Positions 51,203-58,530 of a DNA stretch of 64,000 nt are shown here, in pieces. The stretch is from DAOQVR01 sp035341665. Its GTDB lineage: Bacteria > Chloroflexota > Anaerolineae > JAAYZQ01. The notes under the pieces are model-generated. The model did not search any database. It saw nothing but the letters and a program-made list of their open reading frames with translations, and was not told where the DNA came from. Made by a program: the position numbers and the translations under genes. The first letter of the stretch is position 1; the number at the start of each line of letters is the position of its first letter. The stretch is taken from the NCBI GenBank assembly GCA_035341665.1, contig DAOQVR010000003.1:248001-312000 (forward strand), in the 5' to 3' direction.

Positions 51203-52630
51203 CTACAGCCGGCTGAGGAAGGCTTCTCCGCGGGCCAGGAGGTTGTCATGATCCTCAGGCGGCTCGATCTGGGTGAGGAGGCGGGCCGTGTGCTCGCGCA
51301 GGACCTCTTCTGCATTCCGGGAGCCCTTGGCCTGCCAGTCGTCGAGTGTCATGGGCGGCAGTATGGCGCTGCGGAAGTAAGCCGTCCGGAAATGCTTGAG
51401 TGTCTGCGGTGACATGAGAAAGTTGCCACCCGGCCCCACTTCCGCAAGCTCATCGAGCGCCAGAGAATCGTCATCGATGGGAAATCCACCGGCCAGGGCG
51501 CGGGCCTGTGCGATGACGTCGTTGGCATAGACCACGATTGTCGGCGAGAACACGATCGATCCCAGATTGTCGCCGACAAAGGGCGCCAGCCCCACCCGGC
51601 CCATGCAGCTGAGCAGGTGGTTCATCCACTGGTGTCCTGCCGCGATCAGGTCTCCCCCCCAGCCCATTCCGCTGCCCGATGTGCCGCAGTGAGGCAAGCC
51701 GTAGTGGGCCATCATCTCGGCGCATGCCAGGTCGACGGTATAGGAGTGCGGTGTGTAGAAGCTGCCCTTGCCGCGCATGTCAAAGTAGGCCGGAAGGCTT
51801 CCCAAGATCATGGGCGTGCCCGGCTTCATAAGCTGGCCCAGCACCAGACCGGCCAGCAACTCAGCATTGAGCAGGACAAACATCCCTCCCGGCAGGATTG
51901 GGGTTGAGGCACCGGCCATGCCATAGTTGGAGTAAATGAAGGGCAGCCCGCGCTGGATGGTGGCCCACATCTTGTCGATGGTCCCCTCGTTTATCACCAG
52001 CGGGCTTATGGGGTTGAAGTAAGGAAGCAGGAAAGGCCGCGCCGCCAGGTTGCCGTGCAGGTGCTCCAGCAGATCGAGCACCTTGGGGTAGGCCCCCTCA
52101 TCCGAGACGAGCACCACCAGCGGCTTGGTCGTGTTGGCGACCATATCCACGACCTGCACAAGGTCAGAGCGCTCGGGTGCCACGTCCTGGATGACTCCCA
52201 CGGTGGAGATTGCGTCAAATCCTGGCATTGCGTTGCCGAGGCGAACCATATCGCGCATGTGCCGGCGGGCGAACTGCACGATCTCACCCGTGCCCGGCTC
52301 TTCGTAGTAGAGCGCCGTGACGCCGATGCCAAAGCGCGCCGGGCCCGGAAGCGTGAAGGCGGGCGCCCCGGTACGGGCAAAGACCTCGAGACTGGGCGCT
52401 GCTACCTGCAGCGCCCAGTCCACCAGCTCTCCCGGAATGCGCACGCGGCCGTCCTCCTCTGCACCGGGACCGAGCGCGCGCCGGAAGAGCCTCCGCGCCG
52501 ACTCGGAGTCCACACGGACGCCGGTGGTAGAAAGGAGGGCGACAGACCGCTCGTGAACGCGGGCAACCTGCTCCGGGGTAAGGACGGTGAGGTGAGGGCA
52601 GACAACATCTGGTGTCGTGTGTGAGCGCAT
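51203..52630 (-). CDS. MttB family methyltransferase (non-pyrrolysine)
   Basis: The 475-residue protein is a member of the trimethylamine methyltransferase (MttB) superfamily: PHLTVLTPEQVARVHERSVALLSTTGVRVDS at the N-terminus, FGIGVTALYYEEPGTGEIV, and the central SPLVINEGTIDKMW with SNYGMAGASTPILPGG. The frame runs through without an in-frame TAG, so there is no pyrrolysine and the protein belongs to the MtgB-like group that demethylates quaternary amines such as glycine betaine or carnitine and passes the methyl to a corrinoid protein. No corrinoid protein or MtgA gene is visible nearby. AAAAAAGGAG stands before the ATG. It is the last gene of the DUF362/polyferredoxin operon. Confidence 0.9.
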   Translation of the reverse strand: MRSHTTPDVVCPHLTVLTPEQVARVHERSVALLSTTGVRVDSESARRLFRRALGPGAEEDGRVRIPGELVDWALQVAAPSLEVFARTGAPAFTLPGPARFGIGVTALYYEEPGTGEIVQFARRHMRDMVRLGNAMPGFDAISTVGVIQDVAPERSDLVQVVDMVANTTKPLVVLVSDEGAYPKVLDLLEHLHGNLAARPFLLPYFNPISPLVINEGTIDKMWATIQRGLPFIYSNYGMAGASTPILPGGMFVLLNAELLAGLVLGQLMKPGTPMILGSLPAYFDMRGKGSFYTPHSYTVDLACAEMMAHYGLPHCGTSGSGMGWGGDLIAAGHQWMNHLLSCMGRVGLAPFVGDNLGSIVFSPTIVVYANDVIAQARALAGGFPIDDDSLALDELAEVGPGGNFLMSPQTLKHFRTAYFRSAILPPMTLDDWQAKGSRNAEEVLREHTARLLTQIEPPEDHDNLLARGEAFLSRL

Positions 52631-52654
52631 GGCCTTTCTCCTTTTTTGTGCCCG

Positions 52655-52685
52655 GTGCAGCGCACCTGCCTTGGCTGCGCTGCAC
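52655..52685 (-). repeat. Intercistronic 10-bp stem-loop before the MttB gene
   Basis: GTGCAGCGCA (52655-52664) and TGCGCTGCAC (52676-52685) form a perfect stem with an 11-base loop, between the polyferredoxin stop and the MttB ribosome-binding site. Without a U-run it is more likely a processing or stability element than a terminator. Confidence 0.55.
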
Positions 52686-52714
52686 GTCTCCCTTCCGGGA
52701 GAGGGAAAACATGC

Positions 52715-54268
52715 CTACAGACCTGCCTCCGTGGGCGCATGAACGCGGATAGCCGCCTCGCCTCCCATCGGGCACTTGAACTCGCAGACGCCGCAGCCGA
52801 TGCACAGCGCCTGAACGACCGTCGGGCGCTGGAGCAGGACCGGCTCGCCCTCCGCGCCCGTTGTCTCGACCACCTCCAGCTGGATAGCCTTGTCGGGAAC
52901 CGGACAGGCCTCCTCGCAGACGATGCACGCCACGCCGTAGGCCCATGGAAGGCAGCGGTTGTGGTCGACGGCGGCCAGGCCGATGCGGGCACGCCGTTTC
53001 TGGTCGAGCGGCAGGCCCGGTATGGCGCCGGTAGGGCACACCTGCCCGCAGGCAGTGCACCCATAGTCGCAGTAGCCAAGGCGGGGCACCAGACGCGGCG
53101 TCATCCATCCTTGAAACCCGGCCTCCAGCAGGCAGGGTTGCAGGCCCTGCGTCGGGCAGGCACGCACACAGGCGCCACAACGAGTACAGAGAGCATCGAA
53201 TGCGCGAGTGCTTGCGCCGGGCGGCCGGATCTGTCTGGCCGGCGTTCGGCGCGTGACCGGCTCGACACCGGCCAGAGATGCACCGGCGGCGGCCGCTGCC
53301 GCGGCCAGCAGCACCTGGCGGCGACTGGGGTCGTACTCCCATGCCCCAGCTGCCCTCCGCTCGGGCAGCCGAAAGCGAAACCGCGTGCTGCCCGGAGTGC
53401 AGCCGGGCAGGCAGTCGAGGCAGACGGTACACTCGGCCGGGTCGCTGCGAAAGCCCTTCTGTGGGTCGATCGTGCCCACTGGGCACGCAGAGGCACACTG
53501 TCCACACCCGGCGCAGCCGGCAGCTGCCTCCCTGCGCAGGAGCGCCCGCCTGGAGACGAGGGCCAGCAGACCCCCGAGCGGACAGAGATAGCGGCACCAG
53601 AAGCGGGTCGCCCACCAGTTCAGAGCCACCAATCCCGCCAGAAAGAGCGCGATGGGCACTCCCGCCTCAAAGACCGGCTGCACGCCCTGGAAGAGCGGCG
53701 CAACGACGGAGCGGTGCAGGGCATCGAGCGGGACCCAGAGTGCGTCAAACCGGTAGAGAAACGCCTCAGCGGCAAAGACGGCATGCCGCAGGGCCGGGCC
53801 GATCGCCGTCGCTAGGCTCCGATTCATGATAGTGACCGGATCGAGGAACGACAGGGCCTGAGTACCGAAGAGGGCAGCGACTAGCATGACGACCATGAGC
53901 AGGGTCTTGGCAGAACGCCAGCGCTCGGGCGGCTGCTTGTGGCAGCCCGATGCGCGGCGGCCGGCACGCCTGTCTGGCCGCGGCCCCAGCCACTCCAGCA
54001 GGCTGCCAAGCGGGCAGAGCCAACCGCACCACACCCTGCCCAAGGCGGCGGTCAGCAACAGGACGCCGGCAGCCAGGAGCAGGCCACTCAGGAAAACGCG
54101 GCCGGACAGGCTGGCGGCGATCATGAGCAGAGGATCGAGACGGGTGAACAGGTCCGCCCAGAGGGCGCCTGGACGGTGCGCGACTGCGCGGGCAAGAAGG
54201 GCGACGAAGGTCAGGAAGACAACAACTTGGGAGATCTGCCGGAGCCTGCGCAACCAACGCGGGGACAT
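52715..54268 (-). CDS. NapH/polyferredoxin-type membrane iron-sulfur protein
   Basis: The 517-residue protein starts with membrane segments carrying cysteine motifs on the loops (VWCGWLCPLG and FWCRYLCPLG, the NapH/CcoG pattern), with about five helices in all. Two 4Fe-4S clusters follow (CAGCGQCASACPVG and CTVCLDCLPGC), then a Tat-like segment (SRRQVLLAAAAAAAG), and a C-terminal block with four more CxxCxxC clusters (CTRCGACVRACPTQ to CIGCGVCEFKCP). It should carry electrons across or along the membrane. The start is ATG at 54268; the upstream frame to 54313 is inside the DUF362 gene. The partner DUF362 protein lies 4 bases upstream. Confidence 0.85.
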   Translation of the reverse strand: MSPRWLRRLRQISQVVVFLTFVALLARAVAHRPGALWADLFTRLDPLLMIAASLSGRVFLSGLLLAAGVLLLTAALGRVWCGWLCPLGSLLEWLGPRPDRRAGRRASGCHKQPPERWRSAKTLLMVVMLVAALFGTQALSFLDPVTIMNRSLATAIGPALRHAVFAAEAFLYRFDALWVPLDALHRSVVAPLFQGVQPVFEAGVPIALFLAGLVALNWWATRFWCRYLCPLGGLLALVSRRALLRREAAAGCAGCGQCASACPVGTIDPQKGFRSDPAECTVCLDCLPGCTPGSTRFRFRLPERRAAGAWEYDPSRRQVLLAAAAAAAGASLAGVEPVTRRTPARQIRPPGASTRAFDALCTRCGACVRACPTQGLQPCLLEAGFQGWMTPRLVPRLGYCDYGCTACGQVCPTGAIPGLPLDQKRRARIGLAAVDHNRCLPWAYGVACIVCEEACPVPDKAIQLEVVETTGAEGEPVLLQRPTVVQALCIGCGVCEFKCPMGGEAAIRVHAPTEAGL

Positions 54269-54272
54269 GCGC

Positions 54273-55352
54273 CTACAGATCGAGCTCCTGGATGTCGATG
54301 GAGGATAGGTCAAGCGTGCCCAGGCCCAATGCCGCTGCCTTGCGGACGTAGGGGATGTCGTCGCCGGTCAAGCCGAAGAGTGTGGCAGCGTAGGCGTCCG
54401 CGGCGACGATATCGTGGCTGGCGATCACGGTGTAAGCCTCGCGCACGTCGCCGAGGTTTCCGCCACTCGGCCCGTTGTCAATGAGAATGCGCACGGCGTC
54501 GATCACGGTCACCGTGGGTCGCACAAGGCTGACCAGATCGGCCACCCGCTGTCCCATGTTCGCGTGAATCAGGCCGGGCCTCTCGATGACGCCAAGCAGA
54601 TTCTTGCCTCCCAGCGTCAGCCGTGCCAGGCTGTGGTGCTTGGCGATCGGGACGTTGACAACGACGTCAGCCGACAACAGGTCCTGGTAGATTGAAACCG
54701 AGCGCAGATCGCGCCCGTCTGGCACGTCGGCTTCGCGGTACTTGGCCGGATTCATGATCTCCATGATTCCACCCGCGGCTTCGGCAGCTTCCGCGATACC
54801 GCTGCGCGCGTAGGCGGCTTGCGGCGCCCCGGCGAAGGGCATGTCCATTACGCGTACCCGGCGAGCTCCGGCAGCTAGGCACAGCTCGACCAGCGCGGCA
54901 ACAACCTGCGGGTTGGTGGTGGCCGCATACTCCGGTTCCCGGTAGTCCACGCAGATATTGGGTTTGACTATGACGTCGTCCCCAGCCCGGACAAAGCGCC
55001 CAATCCCGCCGATGGCTGCCAACGCAGCGCCCGTGATGGCCCTCGGATCGGCACCGCGCGCGGCGGCTAGGTAGCACTGGCCTGCGGGCAACGGGGCCGC
55101 GGAGCTCGCGGGTGAGGGCAGGAGCCCAGGCTCAGATGTGCGCGCCGAGGCGGGGCCCGCTGTGGCCATGGAAGGCGCTGCCTGTGTGGGGAGCGCGGCG
55201 GCAGGCATGGATGGCTCCGCCGGCGAACCTGAGGAGGGCTGGCCGCAAGACTCCAAGAGCGCGGCAAGCCCGGCAGCGGTCGCAAGCTTGAACAGATCGC
55301 GGCGACTGACGCGAGGCTGGGCTGCAGGCCGTTGATCCACGCACTTGCCCAC
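54273..55352 (-). CDS. DUF362 family exported protein
   Basis: The 359-residue product has a twin-arginine signal (SRRDLFKLATAAGLAALL) ending at a possible lipobox Cys (ESCG), a Pro/Ala linker, and the DUF362 domain: DDVIVKPNICVDYREPEYAATTNP, ARRVRVMDMPFAGAPQAAYARSG, IAKHHSLARLTLGGKNLLGVIERPG, VTVIDAVRILIDNGPSGGN. DUF362 proteins are usually found with ferredoxins or as ferredoxin-like modules in anaerobes. Function unknown; redox role inferred from the adjacent polyferredoxin. The start is GTG at 55352. It sits 9 bases behind the pentapeptide-repeat gene. Confidence 0.85.
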   Translation of the reverse strand: MGKCVDQRPAAQPRVSRRDLFKLATAAGLAALLESCGQPSSGSPAEPSMPAAALPTQAAPSMATAGPASARTSEPGLLPSPASSAAPLPAGQCYLAAARGADPRAITGAALAAIGGIGRFVRAGDDVIVKPNICVDYREPEYAATTNPQVVAALVELCLAAGARRVRVMDMPFAGAPQAAYARSGIAEAAEAAGGIMEIMNPAKYREADVPDGRDLRSVSIYQDLLSADVVVNVPIAKHHSLARLTLGGKNLLGVIERPGLIHANMGQRVADLVSLVRPTVTVIDAVRILIDNGPSGGNLGDVREAYTVIASHDIVAADAYAATLFGLTGDDIPYVRKAAALGLGTLDLSSIDIQELDL

Positions 55353-55361
55353 TGGCCTGGG

Positions 55362-55964
55362 TTACGACGCTACTACCGGGGGAGGCTCTTCGTAGGTCGT
55401 GCCGTCAGGCATCGTCGCCCCCTGGAGGGAGAGGGCTTGGGCAAGCTGCACGGGCATGACCTGCGCCTCCCGCAGATTGGCGCCGTTCAATATGGCGTCG
55501 CGGAACTTGGTGGACGTCATGTCCGCTCCGCTTAGCTCGGCCCCGGTGAGGTCCGCGCGTCGGAGACTCGTTCCTTCCATGACGGCACCGCTCAGGTTTG
55601 CTTCGCCGAGCCTTGCTCCACTCAGATTGGCCCAACTGAGCTTAGCGCCGATCAGTGTCGCGCCGAAGAGGTCGGCTTCGCTCAGAGTAGCAGCGCTGAG
55701 GTTCGCATTCACCAGCTGCGCCTGCCGCAGATTGGCCAAGCTGAGCTTGGCCCCATTGAGGTCGGCCCCAGTCAGGTTGGCGCCATCGAGGTTGGCACCG
55801 ACCAGGTTCGCACCCACAAGATTGGCACGGTACAGGTTGGCTCCGCTCAGGTCCACCTGACTCAACTGGGCGTGCCGCAGATCAGCTCCACTCAGATAGG
55901 CACCATGAAAGCCGCGCTCGCCAGCACGGTAACGCCTGATCAGCGTCACTGCAGCCGCATCCAT
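55362..55964 (-). CDS. Pentapeptide-repeat protein
   Basis: The 200-residue product is built almost entirely of A(D/N)LxX pentapeptides from about residue 22 to 180 (LSGADLRHAQLSQVDLSGAN, LVGANLVGANLDGANLTGAD and so on), some 30 repeats, which fold into a right-handed quadrilateral beta-helix. No signal or membrane segment, so a cytoplasmic scaffold or DNA-mimic is possible; no catalytic function is implied. It is first in the operon with DUF362, polyferredoxin and MttB. Confidence 0.92.
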   Translation of the reverse strand: MDAAAVTLIRRYRAGERGFHGAYLSGADLRHAQLSQVDLSGANLYRANLVGANLVGANLDGANLTGADLNGAKLSLANLRQAQLVNANLSAATLSEADLFGATLIGAKLSWANLSGARLGEANLSGAVMEGTSLRRADLTGAELSGADMTSTKFRDAILNGANLREAQVMPVQLAQALSLQGATMPDGTTYEEPPPVVAS

Positions 55965-56092
55965 CCTCAGTGCTCCTTTGCTACAGCTACCATAGTCACC
56001 TGGCTCTGCGGCGCCTTAGCTTGCTCTATCGAGCCCTCTACCGAGCGACGCACGGCAAGAACGCCTGGCGCATTGCTTCCTCTCACTGTCGC

Positions 56093-56121
56093 AGTATACC
56101 ACGAAGTGCTCTTGGGCGCAA
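56093..56121 (-). promoter_or_regulatory. Promoter of the pentapeptide-DUF362-polyferredoxin-MttB operon
   Basis: Minus strand: TTGCGC (56121-56116), 17 bases, TATACT (56098-56093), start near 56086 with a leader of about 120 bases. The remaining gap 55965-56245 shows no gene. Confidence 0.55.
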
Positions 56122-56245
56122 GTCCCGGCGCTCTTCAAGTTGAGAACGGAAGAATTGTTATTAATCCCGCAGAATCCAGCAGTTTCGACCAAGGGGCACG
56201 TGTGATCCTGTCCCATGGAACGACAGGCAGCGCAGGCATCCACCG

Positions 56246-57154
56246 TCAGCGAACCGGCGTCGCCACAACGTAGACCCGGTCCGGGAAAGGTTCCCAGGTC
56301 GCTCCCCCACACGTGACGAGCGTAAGGCGCTCCTCTCCCCCCATGGCAAGGTATGCTTGATGCCGCACGAGCTCCTGCTCGTTCTTCTTGCTCCACTTGA
56401 CGCGCTTAATCTCCGTGACCGCGTAGGTAAAGCTCTCGCCGGCGCTGTTGCTCACATGGATGATCTGCCCAGCCTTCAGCCTGCCGACATTCAAGAACAC
56501 TGCGTTGTAGCCGTATCCGTAGTTGTGCCCCACCAGGATCAGGTTGCCCGCTTGTCCAGGGCTGGCAGAGCCGACCCAGTGTCCGACTACGTCCGTGCCA
56601 GGACGGCGAAACAGGCTCTGCACGTCGAGCTGGTAGGTCTTGGTTCTCGCGTCGTACACCGGGGCGAGTTCGACAATCGATCGGTCCACACCGATCGCAG
56701 GAATCCGTATTCGGACCGGGACGGGAGGAGTCGGCGTCGCGGGAGGCGTCGGCTCGGCTGTGGGTGACGGCTGAAGCACGGTGGTTGCCGTCCCCGCCAT
56801 GCGCGGCACAAAGGTCGCGGTTGGAAGCGCCACTATCACCTCGGTTGGGCGCGGCGAGGGGATCGAGGAGGGCTGAGCCCGCGTTGCCGGCGGCGAAGGT
56901 GCGGCTGTGGAAGTCCCAGGAGAGGCAGTCGCTGACGACTTTACCTTCAGCGACACGACCTCGTCGATGTGCAGGTATCGGTCCCTGGTCACGACCGACT
57001 CTGCGATCCGGCTCAGGCCCCCGTATCCGGCTGCGGCAAGCAGCAAGATTGCGCCAAGAAAGACGAGCAGCCGAGACAGCCGTGCCTGGCGTGACCTGCT
57101 TTTCGTGGCTGCGTTGCGCGGTGGCAGGATGCCGCCTCCGACTCGACCTTGCAT
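56246..57154 (-). CDS. Sortase (class E/F-like)
   Basis: The 302-residue protein has one membrane anchor (LSRLLVFLGAILLLAAAGYGGL, about 26-47), a Pro/Thr linker to about 145, then the sortase barrel starting VRIRIPAIGVDRSIVELAPV. The catalytic triad is visible as His in NLILVGHNYGYG, Cys in LTLVTCGGATWEPFP and Arg in PDRVYVVA. It links LPxTG-like proteins to the cell surface; the neighbouring protein at 58531-60414 ends with an LPPDTG signal. ATG at 57154 is the start predicted from the promoter; the frame is open to 57454 but this stretch lies in the promoter region. Confidence 0.9.
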   Translation of the reverse strand: MQGRVGGGILPPRNAATKSRSRQARLSRLLVFLGAILLLAAAGYGGLSRIAESVVTRDRYLHIDEVVSLKVKSSATASPGTSTAAPSPPATRAQPSSIPSPRPTEVIVALPTATFVPRMAGTATTVLQPSPTAEPTPPATPTPPVPVRIRIPAIGVDRSIVELAPVYDARTKTYQLDVQSLFRRPGTDVVGHWVGSASPGQAGNLILVGHNYGYGYNAVFLNVGRLKAGQIIHVSNSAGESFTYAVTEIKRVKWSKKNEQELVRHQAYLAMGGEERLTLVTCGGATWEPFPDRVYVVATPVR

Positions 57155-57160
57155 AGCGCC

Positions 57161-57189
57161 ATTGTACTCCAGAGTCGGATCAAAGTCAA
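57161..57189 (-). promoter_or_regulatory. Promoter of the sortase gene, probably leaderless
   Basis: Minus strand: TTGACT (57189-57184), 17 bases, TACAAT (57166-57161); the start, 7 bases downstream, coincides with the A of the ATG at 57154. Confidence 0.6.
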
Positions 57190-57331
57190 TACCCCATCGC
57201 CACGAATAGTGCAGAGTTCGCAAGAAACCGGTGGAAGTATCCATACAGCCTGCTGAAGGACATGAGGAAGCACAGGATCGTGAAAAATGAGAGGATTTCG
57301 AATGTTTTTGCGCAGAAGTATGTATAGATAC

Positions 57332-57360
57332 TTGACAACAGCACAGAAACGTGCTAAAAT
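57332..57360 (+). promoter_or_regulatory. Promoter with internal dyad, upstream of the CNB-like/TPR gene
   Basis: TTGACA (57332-57337), 17 bases, TAAAAT (57355-57360), start near 57367. Between the boxes lies AGCAC-N6-GTGCT (57340-57355), a likely operator. The 57190-57331 region separating it from the sortase promoter is notably AT-rich against the rest of the window. Confidence 0.6.
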
Positions 57361-57435
57361 GATAGTCGCTTGGCAAGCTCTGCGTCCAAGTTGTCGTTTC
57401 GGTGATGTCCCAACCAGCAAGGCAGCCTGAAGAGA

Positions 57436-58494
57436 ATGCAGAAAAGGCTCTCACAATCGGAGGCCAACAGGATCATCAGCCGCAGCGTCCGTCAGTACGA
57501 GACGCGGCAGGGCCAGGGTGCGCCTGCGTGGCGTGTCCGGAGGCAGACCTACGAACCCGGCGATTCTGCGCTGCTCACCGACGCCCGAGTCCGCGGTCTC
57601 GGCCTTGTGATCCAGGGGCATGTGGCAGTATTCCCGACGCCTCGCGCCGCGAGCCCGTTGGTGGTCCTGACTCCTGGTATGACATTCGGGCAGCGGGAGA
57701 CGGCCTTCGTGCCGGCCCAGGGGACCCTCAAAGCACTGACGCCCAGCGAGATCTGGTTTGTGGAGCAGCTCTCAGCAGCCGGCAGGTCGCCCTCCGAGAG
57801 GCTGGAGGTAAAGGCCGCAGCCCCAATCTACCGGTGGTGCGTGGTCGCGATAATGGTTCTGGTCGCATTGGCGGCGCTGCTCGTGACGCTGCCTGCCGCG
57901 CAGGCCGAGCTATCCGCCCTGCCCTTGGGCATCGGCGATTGGTGCCATGCCCAGGGGCATCGCTGGTGTGCAGCGCAGGCCTGGACGCTGGCCGGCAAGA
58001 TGGCGCCTCGGGATGCCACGGCCGACCTGGCCCTGGGGGCGTTGGCCATGGAGCGCGGCGACCTTGACTCTGCGCAACGCAGTTTTGAGCGTGCCTGCGA
58101 CGCAGAGCCAACCTCGCCCGCTGCCCACAACAACCTGGGCGTCGTGCTCTACCGCCGCGGCCAGGCCGCTGAGGCGGTGCTTGCCTTTCGGCGGGCGCTG
58201 GCTTTGGACCCCGGAAGCGCCGCGGCCTTGCGCAACCTGGCCGATGCGTTCATGTCCCTGGAGATGTACCGCGACGCCTTGGACCTGTACCAGCATGCCC
58301 GGGCACTCGGAGTCAAGGATTCGGACATTCTGGCCAACATGGGAGTCGCCCATTACCAACTCGGAGAGCCAGGTCTGGCAGCAGAGCTCATGCACTGGGC
58401 CCTGGCTCTCGCAGTTGATGATGAGACGCGCAGCAACATCGACCGCAGCCTGGCAGCCCTTGAAGCTGCGGCCGCAGGCCTGCACGTACCGTAG
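57436..58494 (+). CDS. Membrane protein with CNB-like N-terminal barrel and C-terminal TPR repeats
   Basis: The 352-residue protein begins with a region that reads like a CNB beta-barrel (about 30-115: VRRQTYEPGDSALL, GLGLVIQGHVAVFPT, VVLTPGMTFGQRETAF), although no phosphate-binding cassette is evident. One membrane helix (VVAIMVLVALAALLVTLPAA, about 136-155) precedes about six TPR units from about 190 to the end (AAHNNLGVVLYRRGQAAEAV and similar). A cytoplasmic sensor coupled to an external scaffold is possible. ATG at 57436 is preceded by a GAAGAGA run. It is followed 36 bases later by the DUF11 surface protein gene and is divergent from the sortase. Confidence 0.72.
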   Translation: MQKRLSQSEANRIISRSVRQYETRQGQGAPAWRVRRQTYEPGDSALLTDARVRGLGLVIQGHVAVFPTPRAASPLVVLTPGMTFGQRETAFVPAQGTLKALTPSEIWFVEQLSAAGRSPSERLEVKAAAPIYRWCVVAIMVLVALAALLVTLPAAQAELSALPLGIGDWCHAQGHRWCAAQAWTLAGKMAPRDATADLALGALAMERGDLDSAQRSFERACDAEPTSPAAHNNLGVVLYRRGQAAEAVLAFRRALALDPGSAAALRNLADAFMSLEMYRDALDLYQHARALGVKDSDILANMGVAHYQLGEPGLAAELMHWALALAVDDETRSNIDRSLAALEAAAAGLHVP

Positions 58495-58530
58495 GCAAAA
58501 GCACCAACGAAATTGGTCGAGGAGGAGACA

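Noticed and set aside
51203..52630. Pyrrolysine in the MttB homologue
   Set aside because: The frame contains no in-frame TAG; it belongs to the non-pyrrolysine branch.
52284..53615. 443-residue open frame on the minus strand
   Set aside because: It is an out-of-frame reading of the polyferredoxin and MttB genes, full of Arg, Pro and Gly, with no domain.
55965..56245. Possible small gene between the pentapeptide and sortase genes
   Set aside because: No frame with a start, ribosome-binding site and coding-like composition; only the promoter at 56093-56121 is supported.
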